Positions 45,035 through 52,180 of a stretch of 64,000 nt of DNA are shown piece after piece. Origin of the DNA: a virus; the IMG/VR virus record IMGVR_UViG_3300030108_005444, positions 1 through 64,000 of that record; one strand, 5' to 3'. A model generated the notes under the pieces. It saw nothing but the letters and a program-made list of their open reading frames with translations. It did no database searches and was not told the DNA's origin. Numbering within the stretch: position 1 is the first letter of the stretch; each line of letters starts with the position of its first letter. Position numbers and translations under genes: made by a program.

Positions 45035-46113
45035 TATCCCTCCATACTTGCCACAACATATTTTCCAAACTTTTCATGGAACTTGTTGAATGACTTTAAC
45101 TTACTTGGCTTCATTGGAAGTTTGTATGTTGATAGAGCAATCTTGGCACCCATTACAGTAAGTTCTGTGTCAAAGTTGTCCATCATAAAGTTTAAGAAAC
45201 AATCTGCCTGTTTATCAAAGTCTTTGTTTTTTTCATTCTCTTTAAGTTCATAACACATTGATACAGCCAATGAGTACTGTCCTGATACTTCAACTGCCTT
45301 AGGCATCTTCTTAATTTTGCCGGATAGTATGTCTGTTGGGTTGGGAAGGTCAGCCGCAATTTTACGATGAGCCATAAATTTAATGGCTGTACCTTCACCA
45401 ACAGCACCTGCAACTAAGTCGGTGAGTGTGTTGTCCGGCAGGTGTTCTGTTAGTAATTGACTTACGAAACTCCAAGTTCTTGGTGTAGCAAATGCCTTTG
45501 AAGAACCTTTTGGATCGAAGTCATACAAATCGTTTTTAGCAAACGAGCAGTAACCTACTACATCTGCGTGAATATTATTAAGGGTGGCCCATTCAAACCA
45601 ATCATCAAAGTCTACTTTCATTTCGATATGTACAAAACGATTTGAAAGTGGAGCAGGCATTCTGAATGTAACACCTCTGTCTGTCTCTCTGTTACCAGCG
45701 GCCACTATGGATACGCCTTCAGGCAAATCATAGGCACCAACCTTCCTATTAAGAATAAGTTGATATGCCGCGGCCTGTACAGCGGGTGGTGCCGCATTTA
45801 TTTCATCTAAAAATAAAATTGCTGTGGATTTAGGATCCGAAGGCAGTTCAATCGGTGGCGCCCATTCCATTTTGTTAGAAGATGAATTGTAAAAAGGGAT
45901 ACCTTTGATGTCAGTAGGTTCCCATAATGGTAATCTAATATCAATCACTTCACGTGACTGTTCGTCTCCAATCTGTTTAACAATATCGGACTTTCCAATA
46001 CCTGGAGCACCCCATATCATCACTGGTCTCTTAAGTTTGATACAATGCTGTAATGCTGTTATTGCCTGTCTTGGCCCTATTTGTCTTGTAGTTTCAATTG
46101 TTTTATCGCTCAT
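45034..46113 (-). CDS. MoxR-type AAA+ ATPase
   Basis: 359 residues. Walker A 'IWGAPGIGKSDIVKQIG' (about residues 34-50), Walker B 'AILFLDEINAAPPAVQAAAYQLIL', sensor-1 'IVAAGNRETDRGVTFRMPAPLSNRF' with the Arg finger region after it. This is the MoxR/RavA class of AAA+ proteins, which remodel or activate partner complexes with a VWA protein. The partner gene follows with the stop and start sharing one base. AAGGAG stands 11 nt before the ATG, and a consensus sigma70-type promoter is 30 nt upstream. Conserved among T4-like marine phages as far as I know. Confidence 0.9.
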   Translation of the reverse strand: MSDKTIETTRQIGPRQAITALQHCIKLKRPVMIWGAPGIGKSDIVKQIGDEQSREVIDIRLPLWEPTDIKGIPFYNSSSNKMEWAPPIELPSDPKSTAILFLDEINAAPPAVQAAAYQLILNRKVGAYDLPEGVSIVAAGNRETDRGVTFRMPAPLSNRFVHIEMKVDFDDWFEWATLNNIHADVVGYCSFAKNDLYDFDPKGSSKAFATPRTWSFVSQLLTEHLPDNTLTDLVAGAVGEGTAIKFMAHRKIAADLPNPTDILSGKIKKMPKAVEVSGQYSLAVSMCYELKENEKNKDFDKQADCFLNFMMDNFDTELTVMGAKIALSTYKLPMKPSKLKSFNKFHEKFGKYVVASMEG

Positions 46114-46139
46114 CGTCTAGTACACTCCTTATGTATATT

Positions 46140-46167
46140 ATTATATTGCCATATTGTAGAGTGTCAA
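46140..46167 (-). promoter_or_regulatory. Consensus sigma70 promoter for MoxR-VWA operon
   Basis: TTGACA (46167-46162), 16-nt spacer, TATAAT (46145-46140) on the - strand, both boxes perfect. It lies in the 87-nt gap between 46113 and 46201, the rest of which shows nothing else. Confidence 0.8.
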
Positions 46168-46200
46168 CCACCTAAAAGTCGCTATAATTGGGATATTTTA

Positions 46201-46764
46201 TTACCAAGGTTTTTTGTTTTGATCTAATGCTATTAGAGGAATAGTGTGAATTTGTTGAGTTATCCAAAATATTAACTCTGCTACATCAATTGGTTTTATC
46301 CAATTATTTGTTTGTTGTGTTCCTATGTCAATCCCACCTAGAATTATGTGTGTAGTCTGGACTCTAAAGTTGTTAAGTTGTAGACTTTTTGTTTTAAGTT
46401 TGTTCTTTGAATCACTGTATGATGTTTCACCCAGTTTATCATATTCATTAGTGCTACCAATATTAAAAATTTGTCCTAGTTTCATATTGTCAGCGGCATG
46501 ACTAAGCAGATTTATTTGTGTATTTGGACTTATGTAACTGGCGTTAATAAATGTGTTGTGGTTTTTCAGTACACTTAAAAATTTATCTATATCCTTAGTT
46601 AAATCTATTCCCATACTTTTATGAACAAATGTTACATTTTTAAAAATTTTTTTTACTCCATGTGCTATATTTTTAGGATCAGATGGGTTGCCTGTACATA
46701 GTATTTTTCTTTCTTTCATGAATCTATTACGCACAGTGATTAAACTTTTTTCATATCGATTCAT
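46201..46764 (-). CDS. Short NAD(P)-binding SDR-like protein
   Basis: Up to 187 residues (an internal ATG at 46719 would remove 15 and start at 'MKERKILCTGNPSDP', closer to the expected Rossmann strand). 'KILCTGNPSDPKNI' is a degenerate nucleotide-binding loop, 'TFINASYISP' may be strand 4 and 'IFNIGSTNEYDKLGETSYSDSKNKLKTKSL' fits the SDR catalytic Ser...Tyr-x3-Lys ('YSDSKNK'). The end '(IK)PIDVAELIFWI' is also SDR-like. It is shorter than the 230-300 residue norm. It follows the radical SAM gene with a 14-nt overlap. It may reduce a keto group in a modified sugar; inference only. Confidence 0.55.
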   Translation of the reverse strand: MNRYEKSLITVRNRFMKERKILCTGNPSDPKNIAHGVKKIFKNVTFVHKSMGIDLTKDIDKFLSVLKNHNTFINASYISPNTQINLLSHAADNMKLGQIFNIGSTNEYDKLGETSYSDSKNKLKTKSLQLNNFRVQTTHIILGGIDIGTQQTNNWIKPIDVAELIFWITQQIHTIPLIALDQNKKPW

Positions 46765-47692
46765 GGCACATCTTTCTACATTTCATTTTACAAAGCACGT
46801 CGGCAGTCCCACTGAGGCCTTTTTGTTTTACATTTTCTATCCATTTTTGAATAATTGTGTTTGCTTGACTGTATGTTGTTTTTGCTATATTCAAATTTTC
46901 CAACCAATATTTGTTTGTCCAGAGTTCAGATTTGTAGAATGTTTTTGGGTTTCGGATCCAATCGCATGGCATAAAGTAACCATCTGCTGAAATAGTTTTT
47001 GTTGTATTACACTTTGGAACAATTTCAATTGGACTATTTTCATTGTATTCACTCTTATAAAAATAGTTTGATTCCGTGTTTTTTAGTTCAGGTTTTAATT
47101 TTTCATCACCAAATCTATGCGTTTTAATAGTAAAAAAATCACATCCTTTATCAATAGCAAAATTTTTTATTTCGTCGATCTTATATTGATTAAAACTAAA
47201 AATAATTGTTTGCCATTTTATTTTTGCTTTGCCTTTTGTTGTAATATCAATGGCGTTCATGATACTATTCCAATTAGCATTTTTCCTATACATTAGATTA
47301 TCTTGTTCTAGTCCATCTACAGCAAACACAATAGTATCCTGAACTGTTAACAAACTATTAAGTTTGTTCCACCAATCTACATTCTTGTAACTACCATTAG
47401 TGTGAATAGAAAAACTTTTTGTATCCCTAAATTTTTCAATCAAATCAAATAGTTTAGGATAATAAATTGGATCGCCATAGTCTCCACACAAAGTGAATTT
47501 TTTAATATTTTTTCCTTGATCACATTGTAAAAAATTATACAATTCTTCATAATTTAAATCTAAATTATGTATAGGTTTTCCTAACAACTGTTTCCATTCA
47601 GTACGAGGACACGCTGGACAAGACAATGTGCATCTTGTGGTGGGTTCAATGTGTAGAATGCTATCAGTCAAGGTGTTGAAAAAACCATACAT
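46751..47692 (-). CDS. Radical SAM protein with C-terminal SPASM-like cysteines
   Basis: 313 residues from ATG 47692 (an ATG at 47728 adds 12). The start 'MYGFFNTLTDSILHIEPTTRC' leads into Cys21-x3-Cys-x2-Cys ('CTLSCPACP'). Where most members have GGEP this one has 'CGDYGDPIYYP', a known variation in SPASM proteins. 'HTNGSYKN' and 'FAVDGLEQDN' fit the barrel strands. The C-terminus has 'CNTTKTISADGYFMPCDW' and a final cysteine cluster ('LCKMKCRKMC'), i.e. a SPASM-like auxiliary-cluster domain in the usual C-terminal position, unlike the five tandem enzymes. It lies between a beta-rich protein and an SDR-like protein. Substrate unknown. Confidence 0.8.
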   Translation of the reverse strand: MYGFFNTLTDSILHIEPTTRCTLSCPACPRTEWKQLLGKPIHNLDLNYEELYNFLQCDQGKNIKKFTLCGDYGDPIYYPKLFDLIEKFRDTKSFSIHTNGSYKNVDWWNKLNSLLTVQDTIVFAVDGLEQDNLMYRKNANWNSIMNAIDITTKGKAKIKWQTIIFSFNQYKIDEIKNFAIDKGCDFFTIKTHRFGDEKLKPELKNTESNYFYKSEYNENSPIEIVPKCNTTKTISADGYFMPCDWIRNPKTFYKSELWTNKYWLENLNIAKTTYSQANTIIQKWIENVKQKGLSGTADVLCKMKCRKMCHESI

Positions 47693-48116
47693 GGATTGGC
47701 ATTGTAAAACACAAACTGTATATGCCATTAAAATTAAACTGGTTTGTGTGCAGTTGTTCGGGTAAATTTTGTTCTGACTCTTTTAAATTGCTAGGGTACA
47801 AAGGCTGATAAGTGCCCTTCATAATCATTGCAGGTTGTAATAATACATCATCTATTTCTATGTCTTCTAAAATAACGTATTGGTCCTTTATAATTTTTCC
47901 ATTATCCTGAACAGTTTGATCGTTCGTTTTATTTTGTAAACAAATTTGTAATTTGTTGTTCTCTTTTAGTTGTAGTTTATAAGACAAAACAACAGATGTG
48001 TTTGATTTGTCGAATAATTTTATATCATCAATAATTTTTCCATTCATTGTCACAAGCACATTCGGAGGCCTGTCCCAAAAAATAGGCCTTAATGTAATTT
48101 TTGTTTTATATTCCAT
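47664..48116 (-). CDS. Beta-rich protein, unknown function
   Basis: 150 residues, with alternating hydrophobic/polar strands ('KTKITLRPIFWDRPPNVLVTMNG', 'VLSYKLQLKENNKLQICLQNK', 'YVILEDIEIDDVLLQPAMIMKGTYQPLYPSN'), consistent with a beta-sandwich or carbohydrate-binding-like fold. No catalytic motif is visible. The C-terminal 'NQFNFNGIYSLCFTMPIHVWFFQHL' is aromatic-rich. Its last 29 nt overlap the radical SAM gene start, so the two are probably made together. It may be a binding partner or carrier; that is speculation from position. Confidence 0.5.
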   Translation of the reverse strand: MEYKTKITLRPIFWDRPPNVLVTMNGKIIDDIKLFDKSNTSVVLSYKLQLKENNKLQICLQNKTNDQTVQDNGKIIKDQYVILEDIEIDDVLLQPAMIMKGTYQPLYPSNLKESEQNLPEQLHTNQFNFNGIYSLCFTMPIHVWFFQHLD

Positions 48117-48143
48117 TGCCTTAATTATATAAGTTTTATAGTC

Positions 48144-49196
48144 CTAAGCAAACATTGTTTTGACTTTGTTGTTTTGTTCCTTGCTATATTCATAAAAATG
48201 TTTTTGATTATGTATCAAATCGGGCAACATTTCATTATACATTTTTAATAATATATCGTCATCTGTTTTACACACCCAATGCAACACCTTGATAATCTCG
48301 TCATGTACACGATTGGATTGATTGTTTTCAAGATCTGCGAAATCAAAGTAATGATTGAATGTTTTAAATCCCCTATCTCTTAACCATTGATAAGTCTTTG
48401 TGTTGCCGTTTATTACAAATGGACGCAAGCCTAGTATGGGCTTAAATTGTGTTTCACTGACAAAGATATCATCTGTAGGATAAAACATTGTGGCTCCCAC
48501 TACATTAAGAAAATGATGTTGCCAATATTCTAATCTGTGCAGACTCAACACATCATGTGGGATTCCTGTTGGGTCTGGTTGGGACAAATCATGCCAATGT
48601 CCTGCTGAAACGTAGTCTTCTGCTTTTTCGCCTAGTGATAAAAAAAGTTTATTATTAGGATCAAGATCATATGTAGGATCTGGTTTTCCAATGGTCAATA
48701 ATCCAAATTTATCTAATTCATGCTGTAAGATTTTTTTAATCAAATCTACCCTATGAAATCTTGGCTTTCTATTGTAATTTATAAATTTGTGTTTAATTTT
48801 AGTCAATAACAAGTCTTCATTTTCATATTCTAAAAATTCTTGTGCTAATACAGGAGCAAAAAAATTAAATTCATACGCACTATGGTCAAAATTTCCTATC
48901 TTAAAAACATTTACCTTTCCCATAAGTTCAATAAATTGATCATAATCAGGAGGAGACATATACAAAGGATCTACACTTGCGTACAAAAATAAGTTATCTA
49001 TTTTCCTAGCATAGGTTAATGCTTTTTCGTATGCGCCAGTTTTAAAGGTTGGTCCAAACCATGTTGTATCTATAAACAAGTTTTTTTGCTTGTTAAATTT
49101 TTTTCCTATGGCATGTGTTATTGTTTGAATAAAATTATTGTTGTACTTTTGCCATAACCATTCACTAGGAAAGCCTTTACTAATAATTTCTAGCAT
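48144..49196 (-). CDS. GT-B-like glycosyltransferase family protein, copy 2
   Basis: 350 residues. The C-terminal part 'DIFVSETQFKPILGLRPFVINGNTKTYQWLRDRGFKTFNHYFDF' aligns with 'CFITEKTARPIVFRTPFIIMGG...LKELGFKTFDKWW' of the protein at 36686-37678. The N-terminal half is different ('GKKFNKQKNLFIDTTWFGPTFKTGAYEKALTYARKIDNLFLYASVDP'). An intervening 'IPHDVLSLHRLEYWQHHFLNVVGATMFYP' could be the inter-domain hinge. Such split conservation is typical of GT-B enzymes, where the donor side is kept and the acceptor side varies. Tentative assignment; donor unknown. Confidence 0.5.
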   Translation of the reverse strand: MLEIISKGFPSEWLWQKYNNNFIQTITHAIGKKFNKQKNLFIDTTWFGPTFKTGAYEKALTYARKIDNLFLYASVDPLYMSPPDYDQFIELMGKVNVFKIGNFDHSAYEFNFFAPVLAQEFLEYENEDLLLTKIKHKFINYNRKPRFHRVDLIKKILQHELDKFGLLTIGKPDPTYDLDPNNKLFLSLGEKAEDYVSAGHWHDLSQPDPTGIPHDVLSLHRLEYWQHHFLNVVGATMFYPTDDIFVSETQFKPILGLRPFVINGNTKTYQWLRDRGFKTFNHYFDFADLENNQSNRVHDEIIKVLHWVCKTDDDILLKMYNEMLPDLIHNQKHFYEYSKEQNNKVKTMFA

Positions 49197-49210
49197 ATTT
49201 TCATTATAAC

Positions 49211-49555
49211 TTATAATTCAAAATTCTGCAAATCGCCATCTAACAGCTGTAACATGACCGCTGGTTTTTCAGCAAAGAGAATCAAATATTTTCTTTTTTG
49301 TGGAATATAATAAGGAGCAGGACAAGAGCGATTTAGATTTAAAAATCCTTTTATTGTTAAAGGCTTGTTCATTCTAATTTTATATGATTGAAATTTAGCA
49401 TATTTTAATAAATGATAACCTTTGTATGTAAGATTGAAGTGACTTTCATTAGATACAAATGATTTAAACATCATTTTGACTATCTTGCCAATTGGCAAAT
49501 CAAGATCACACTGTTGTTTGATTAGTTCTGCTAGTTTGGTTTTAGTTAGTTTCAT
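49211..49555 (-). CDS. Conserved marine T4-like phage protein, unknown function
   Basis: 114 residues: 'MKLTKTKLAELIKQQCDLDLPIGKIVKMMFKSFVSNESHFNLTYKGYHLLK' then 'NKPLTIKGFLNLNRSCPAPYYIPQKRKYLILFAEKPAVMLQLLDGDL'. The protein is basic, with an N-terminal helix-turn-helix-like start and a beta C-terminal end. I recall this opening in cyanophage hypothetical proteins, always beside a partner like the next gene, with which it overlaps by 14 nt. No enzyme motif or membrane segment is apparent. The pair may work together in nucleic-acid metabolism, but that is only a guess from the neighbourhood of glutaredoxin and RNase H. Confidence 0.6.
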   Translation of the reverse strand: MKLTKTKLAELIKQQCDLDLPIGKIVKMMFKSFVSNESHFNLTYKGYHLLKYAKFQSYKIRMNKPLTIKGFLNLNRSCPAPYYIPQKRKYLILFAEKPAVMLQLLDGDLQNFEL

Positions 49556-49838
49556 CTTTCAATAACTTGCCTTGAGTAAGTTCATATACAGCAAAGTCTT
49601 GACATTTGAATGTATCATTTAGTTTTTGAGCAAGATTGAAAGCATGACCAGGATTTGAAAAGGATGTTTTTTTATATTTTGGACCAGGATAGTTTGAAAT
49701 TATCGATGAGGATTTTAAGTTTATAGGCTTGCCTTGATAAAACACTGCCCATATGGCAGTTGACTCTAATATTTCTTCCATTTTATAGGACTTCTTATTA
49801 GTGTGCTGTAATAAGGTTTTTGGTTTTGGTCTACTCAT
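49542..49838 (-). CDS. Conserved marine T4-like phage protein, partner of downstream gene
   Basis: 98 residues, basic: 'MSRPKPKTLLQHTNKKSYKMEEILESTAIWAVFYQGKPINLKSS', then 'YPGPKYKKTSFSNPGHAFNLAQKLNDTF', ending in 'FAVYELTQGKLL'. The motif 'YPGPKYKK.SFSNPGHA.NLA..LN' is one I recall from cyanophage proteins of unknown function. A perfect TATAAATA late promoter precedes it, with a short palindrome (ACTCATATATATGAGT) across the start region. It overlaps the next gene by 14 nt. Function unknown. Confidence 0.65.
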   Translation of the reverse strand: MSRPKPKTLLQHTNKKSYKMEEILESTAIWAVFYQGKPINLKSSSIISNYPGPKYKKTSFSNPGHAFNLAQKLNDTFKCQDFAVYELTQGKLLKDETN

Positions 49839-49847
49839 ATATATGAG

Positions 49848-49855
49848 TATTTATA
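49848..49855 (-). promoter_or_regulatory. T4-type late promoter (perfect TATAAATA)
   Basis: TATAAATA on the - strand, 9 nt before the ATG at 49838, in the gap after the glutaredoxin gene. An ACTCATATATATGAGT palindrome (49833-49848) overlaps the motif's end and the start codon. Confidence 0.65.
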
Positions 49856-49861
49856 GGTGAT

Positions 49862-50086
49862 TTATTGGCTAAAATGGGATTTCAGGTGCTCGTAGTTTCC
49901 AATATATTTGTCATCTAAAAATATTTGTGGCAAAGATCTTGCTGTTGGCACAGCCTCCATTAATTGTTCTTTGGTCCAGCCACTACCAATATTTCTTTCT
50001 TCATATTCTATGCCTTTTTGTTTTAAAAGTCCCTTGGCCATGTCACAAAATGTACAGCCTGGTTTAGTCCAAACGATTGCTTTCAT
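49862..50086 (-). CDS. Glutaredoxin
   Basis: 74 residues, a minimal glutaredoxin: 'IVWTKPGCTFCDMAKGLLKQKGIEYEERNIG' with active site Cys-Thr-Phe-Cys (residues 11-14), the cis-Pro in 'ARSLPQIFLDDKYIGNYEHLKSHF' and the Gly-Asn pair that binds glutathione. Phage glutaredoxins supply electrons to ribonucleotide reductase (as T4 NrdC does) or to other thiol enzymes. It overlaps the upstream 74-residue protein gene by 4 nt (ATGA) and belongs to a nucleotide/DNA metabolism stretch with RNase H. The RNR genes are not in the window. Confidence 0.9.
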   Translation of the reverse strand: MKAIVWTKPGCTFCDMAKGLLKQKGIEYEERNIGSGWTKEQLMEAVPTARSLPQIFLDDKYIGNYEHLKSHFSQ

Positions 50087-50307
50087 TTAAAATCTCCTCC
50101 GTCCATACTTATCTGTGATTCTCCGCCTTGGTCTTGTTTTCTACTCTGTATTTCTACATAATGTAACAACAAGGTGGTGAGACTGTTTCTTACTTTTTTT
50201 GCTTGTGCTAAGTTTATCTTGACTTCTTTTTGTTTTGCATTTTCAGATTTGTCAATTAGATCGATAAAATTTTTTAAATGGAGAGTATCATCTACTTTTG
50301 TTGACAT
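50083..50307 (-). CDS. Small helical protein, unknown function
   Basis: 74 residues from ATG 50307 ('MSTKVDDTLHLKNFIDLIDKSENAKQKEVKINLAQAKKVRNSLTTLLLHYVEIQSRKQ'), chosen because AGAAAGG lies 9 nt upstream; an in-frame start at 50331 would overlap the upstream gene much more. The protein is helical and basic with a polar Gly/Ser/Asp-rich end. It overlaps the glutaredoxin gene by 4 nt. No family recognised. Confidence 0.55.
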   Translation of the reverse strand: MSTKVDDTLHLKNFIDLIDKSENAKQKEVKINLAQAKKVRNSLTTLLLHYVEIQSRKQDQGGESQISMDGGDFK

Positions 50308-50797
50308 CTGAAAATACCTTTCTCTGTTCAATTATAGTTTTGAAAGGCCCTCTGTATTCATTATCTGCTATGGTGGCAAGTTTTGGGCAAAATCCTTTGA
50401 CCCATCCTTTTGAAAATTTTATACAGTAATAGCCTGCGGCATACATGTTATTTGAATTTTTCGATTTGGAATACAATGGTAACTTTTGTTGTACGTCAAA
50501 CACAGAGTTGTAAGGTATGTGCTTTGTAGGGAATCCATAACATTCATAATCTACAGGTGTAGTATCCTTTGGCTTGGACAGTTGTTGATGAAAAAGATCG
50601 AACTTTTCGTTGATCTCATCTAATGTTAGTGTAGCAACAGATGAATCAGAACCAGTAATAATAAACTGATTTATATCATGTCTTTGTATAGTTCCAATTC
50701 GGGTTCCGTTCTGTTCTATTATCCAAAACCGATCAGGCAATAGTTGCTTTGTTTTAACTGAGTCTAGCATTGAAAGGTTCTGCGTAAAATTTGACAT
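50288..50797 (-). CDS. Conserved phage protein next to RNase H, unknown function
   Basis: 169 residues (an internal ATG at 50770 would start 'MLDSVKTKQLLPDRFWIIE'). 'LLPDRFWIIEQNGTRIGTI', 'YECYGFPTKHIPYNSVFDVQQKLPLYSKS' and 'MYAAGYYCIKFSKGWVKGFCPKLATIADNEYRGPFKT' form a pattern I recall from cyanophage hypothetical proteins located near RNase H. The fold is probably mixed alpha/beta; no catalytic motif stands out. The start overlaps the end of the RNase H gene by 44 nt. A role in DNA metabolism is a guess from position. Confidence 0.6.
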   Translation of the reverse strand: MSNFTQNLSMLDSVKTKQLLPDRFWIIEQNGTRIGTIQRHDINQFIITGSDSSVATLTLDEINEKFDLFHQQLSKPKDTTPVDYECYGFPTKHIPYNSVFDVQQKLPLYSKSKNSNNMYAAGYYCIKFSKGWVKGFCPKLATIADNEYRGPFKTIIEQRKVFSDVNKSR

Positions 50798-51743
50798 TAT
50801 CTCTTATCCTAACTAAATCGTGCTTGGCACAAAATTTTAATAAATGTACACCAACATTTGCTATAGATTTGGATGTTTCTGTAGCATTCGTTATTGTATT
50901 AGCAATGTTTATTTTAACATTATCTGGTTGCATGGTCAAGTCAATTAGTTGTTCATTTATAGCGTATTCATCCCTGACTACTCTTTCGTTGCCATCATGA
51001 TCAATCCATCTAGTCAACATCATGTTGTTCCAAACAAACCCTTGATTTTTTCTATCTTCAAATGCTTCTTTTAGTTTTGTCGTGCGTACTTTAGGAAAAG
51101 CAGAAAACACATTGTCTGACGAATCACCACGCATACATTTTTCAAACAACAACCATTGTGGATTAGGGGCTGACTTTGGTAATTTTGTTTTTTTGTCTAC
51201 AACGGGATTATTGTTATCATCAAAAAATCCTTCTATTGTTATTAAGGTATCAGTAATGCCATTGTATTGGGAAACATTATCAGATAAAAGTTGATAAAAA
51301 TCTGAATCAGAAGATACAATAACATGTTTGTCATTTGGATGAGATTGAATCCAGCCAGCAATTAAATCATCTGCTTCAAGTTCATTATGTCTTAATGTTG
51401 TACAATTTGATTTTGTGTCTACAAATGTTTTGAATTCATCGAATGTTTCCCAAAATATTTGATCTGCTTCTTGTTCTGCAGGAGACATAGCATCTCTAGT
51501 TTCTTTTCTATTTTGTTTGTATCTAGGATAAAAATCTTTACGCCAAGACCTGCCTTCAAAACAAAAAATAACATGATCTGCTTTAAATTTTTCCCAACAC
51601 TTTTTGACTGAGTTCATACAAATATGTAGAGCAAGGCCTGTTTTAGTTGTTATGTCGTCGCCACGAACCACATGTCTGGCTCTAAAAAATGTATTTGCCG
51701 AATCTATAATAAGATATGTTTTAGGAGATTTCAGTTTTGCCAT
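50754..51743 (-). CDS. rnh: RNase H / 5'-3' exonuclease (T4 Rnh, FEN-type)
   Basis: 329 residues from ATG 51743 ('MAKLKSPKTYLIIDSANTFFRARHVV'). The FEN/PIN-type acidic metal centre is seen in 'LIIDSANTFF' (first Asp), 'VIFCFEGRSWRKDFYPRYKQNRK', 'ELEADDLIAGWIQ' (paired Asp), and 'VIVSSDSDFYQLLSDNVSQYNG' (Asp-x-Asp). This matches T4 RNase H, which removes RNA primers and 5' flaps in lagging-strand synthesis. An upstream start at 51800 is possible but would overlap the preceding gene strongly. It overlaps its neighbours on both sides. Well supported by motifs and length (T4 Rnh is 305 residues). Confidence 0.9.
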   Translation of the reverse strand: MAKLKSPKTYLIIDSANTFFRARHVVRGDDITTKTGLALHICMNSVKKCWEKFKADHVIFCFEGRSWRKDFYPRYKQNRKETRDAMSPAEQEADQIFWETFDEFKTFVDTKSNCTTLRHNELEADDLIAGWIQSHPNDKHVIVSSDSDFYQLLSDNVSQYNGITDTLITIEGFFDDNNNPVVDKKTKLPKSAPNPQWLLFEKCMRGDSSDNVFSAFPKVRTTKLKEAFEDRKNQGFVWNNMMLTRWIDHDGNERVVRDEYAINEQLIDLTMQPDNVKINIANTITNATETSKSIANVGVHLLKFCAKHDLVRIRDNVKFYAEPFNARLS

Positions 51744-52059
51744 CCTCTCGCTTTTCTTCTTTGACAATAGCATTGTCTGTGGCGAGTGGGGTGGCCTCAT
51801 CTGCTATTGTATTACACAAAACAGAAAACCAATGATCAACAACTTCTTCGTCTGTGTTGCCTGAAAATCCATGTTTTTTTAAATTTTCAACAAAGTGTTG
51901 ATTCCAATCAAGTTCGAAATATCCATACTTAGGATTTTTTGGATCAACATTTGTGTCTAAAACTTTTATGTAAGGCTCGCCACGTTCTGTTGCTGTCTCC
52001 TTAGCAGTTTTTTCTAGTGCCTGCTGTTTAGTGAATATATTTTTTAACTTATCAAGCAT
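51721..52059 (-). CDS. Conserved marine T4-like phage protein
   Basis: 112 residues from ATG 52059 ('MLDKLKNIFTKQQALEKTAKETATERGEPYIKVLDTNVDPKNPKYGYFELDWNQHFVENLKKHGF'). The block 'KVLDTNVDPKNPKYGYFELDWN..FV..L...GF.G.TDEEVVDHWFSVLC' is a pattern I recall from T4-like cyanophages, function unknown. The acidic C-terminus is variable. The start codon lies 16 nt inside a 37-residue membrane-peptide gene, and a sigma70-type promoter lies within that gene. It precedes RNase H with a 23-nt overlap. Confidence 0.65.
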   Translation of the reverse strand: MLDKLKNIFTKQQALEKTAKETATERGEPYIKVLDTNVDPKNPKYGYFELDWNQHFVENLKKHGFSGNTDEEVVDHWFSVLCNTIADEATPLATDNAIVKEEKREDGKTEIS

Positions 52060-52157
52060 GTTAATAATAATATAACAAATAAACCAAAAATTGTCAACAC
52101 CATCCAATTATTGTTTGATTGTTTATAACTTTTGTCATCTGAAGGCAATGGCTTCAT
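52044..52157 (-). CDS. 37-residue single-span membrane peptide
   Basis: An ATG at 52157 behind a clear ribosome site (AAGGAG, 7 nt spacer) opens a 37-codon frame: a charged N-terminus ('MKPLPSDDKSYKQSNNN') then a hydrophobic span 'WMVLTIFGLFVILLLTC' and 'LIS', stop TAA at 52044. The predicted topology is one transmembrane helix with a polar N-terminus. It begins 24 nt after QueE and overlaps the next gene by 16 nt. Phages use such peptides as holin-like, superinfection-exclusion or membrane-targeting factors; the sequence does not say which. The strong ribosome site and hydrophobic span make it credible. Confidence 0.6.
   Translation of the reverse strand: MKPLPSDDKSYKQSNNNWMVLTIFGLFVILLLTCLIS
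52069..52097 (-). promoter_or_regulatory. Sigma70-type promoter inside the membrane-peptide gene
   Basis: TTGACA (52097-52092), 17-nt spacer, TATATT (52074-52069) on the - strand, 10 nt before the ATG at 52059. The boxes fall inside the 37-codon frame (TTG ACA codons 21-22). Confidence 0.6.
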
Positions 52158-52180
52158 AAAATTTCTCCTTGAAAACACTC

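Noticed and set aside
49211-49838. Toxin-antitoxin pair
   Set aside because: Two small overlapping basic genes invite this, but they resemble conserved phage proteins and show neither toxin nor antitoxin motifs.
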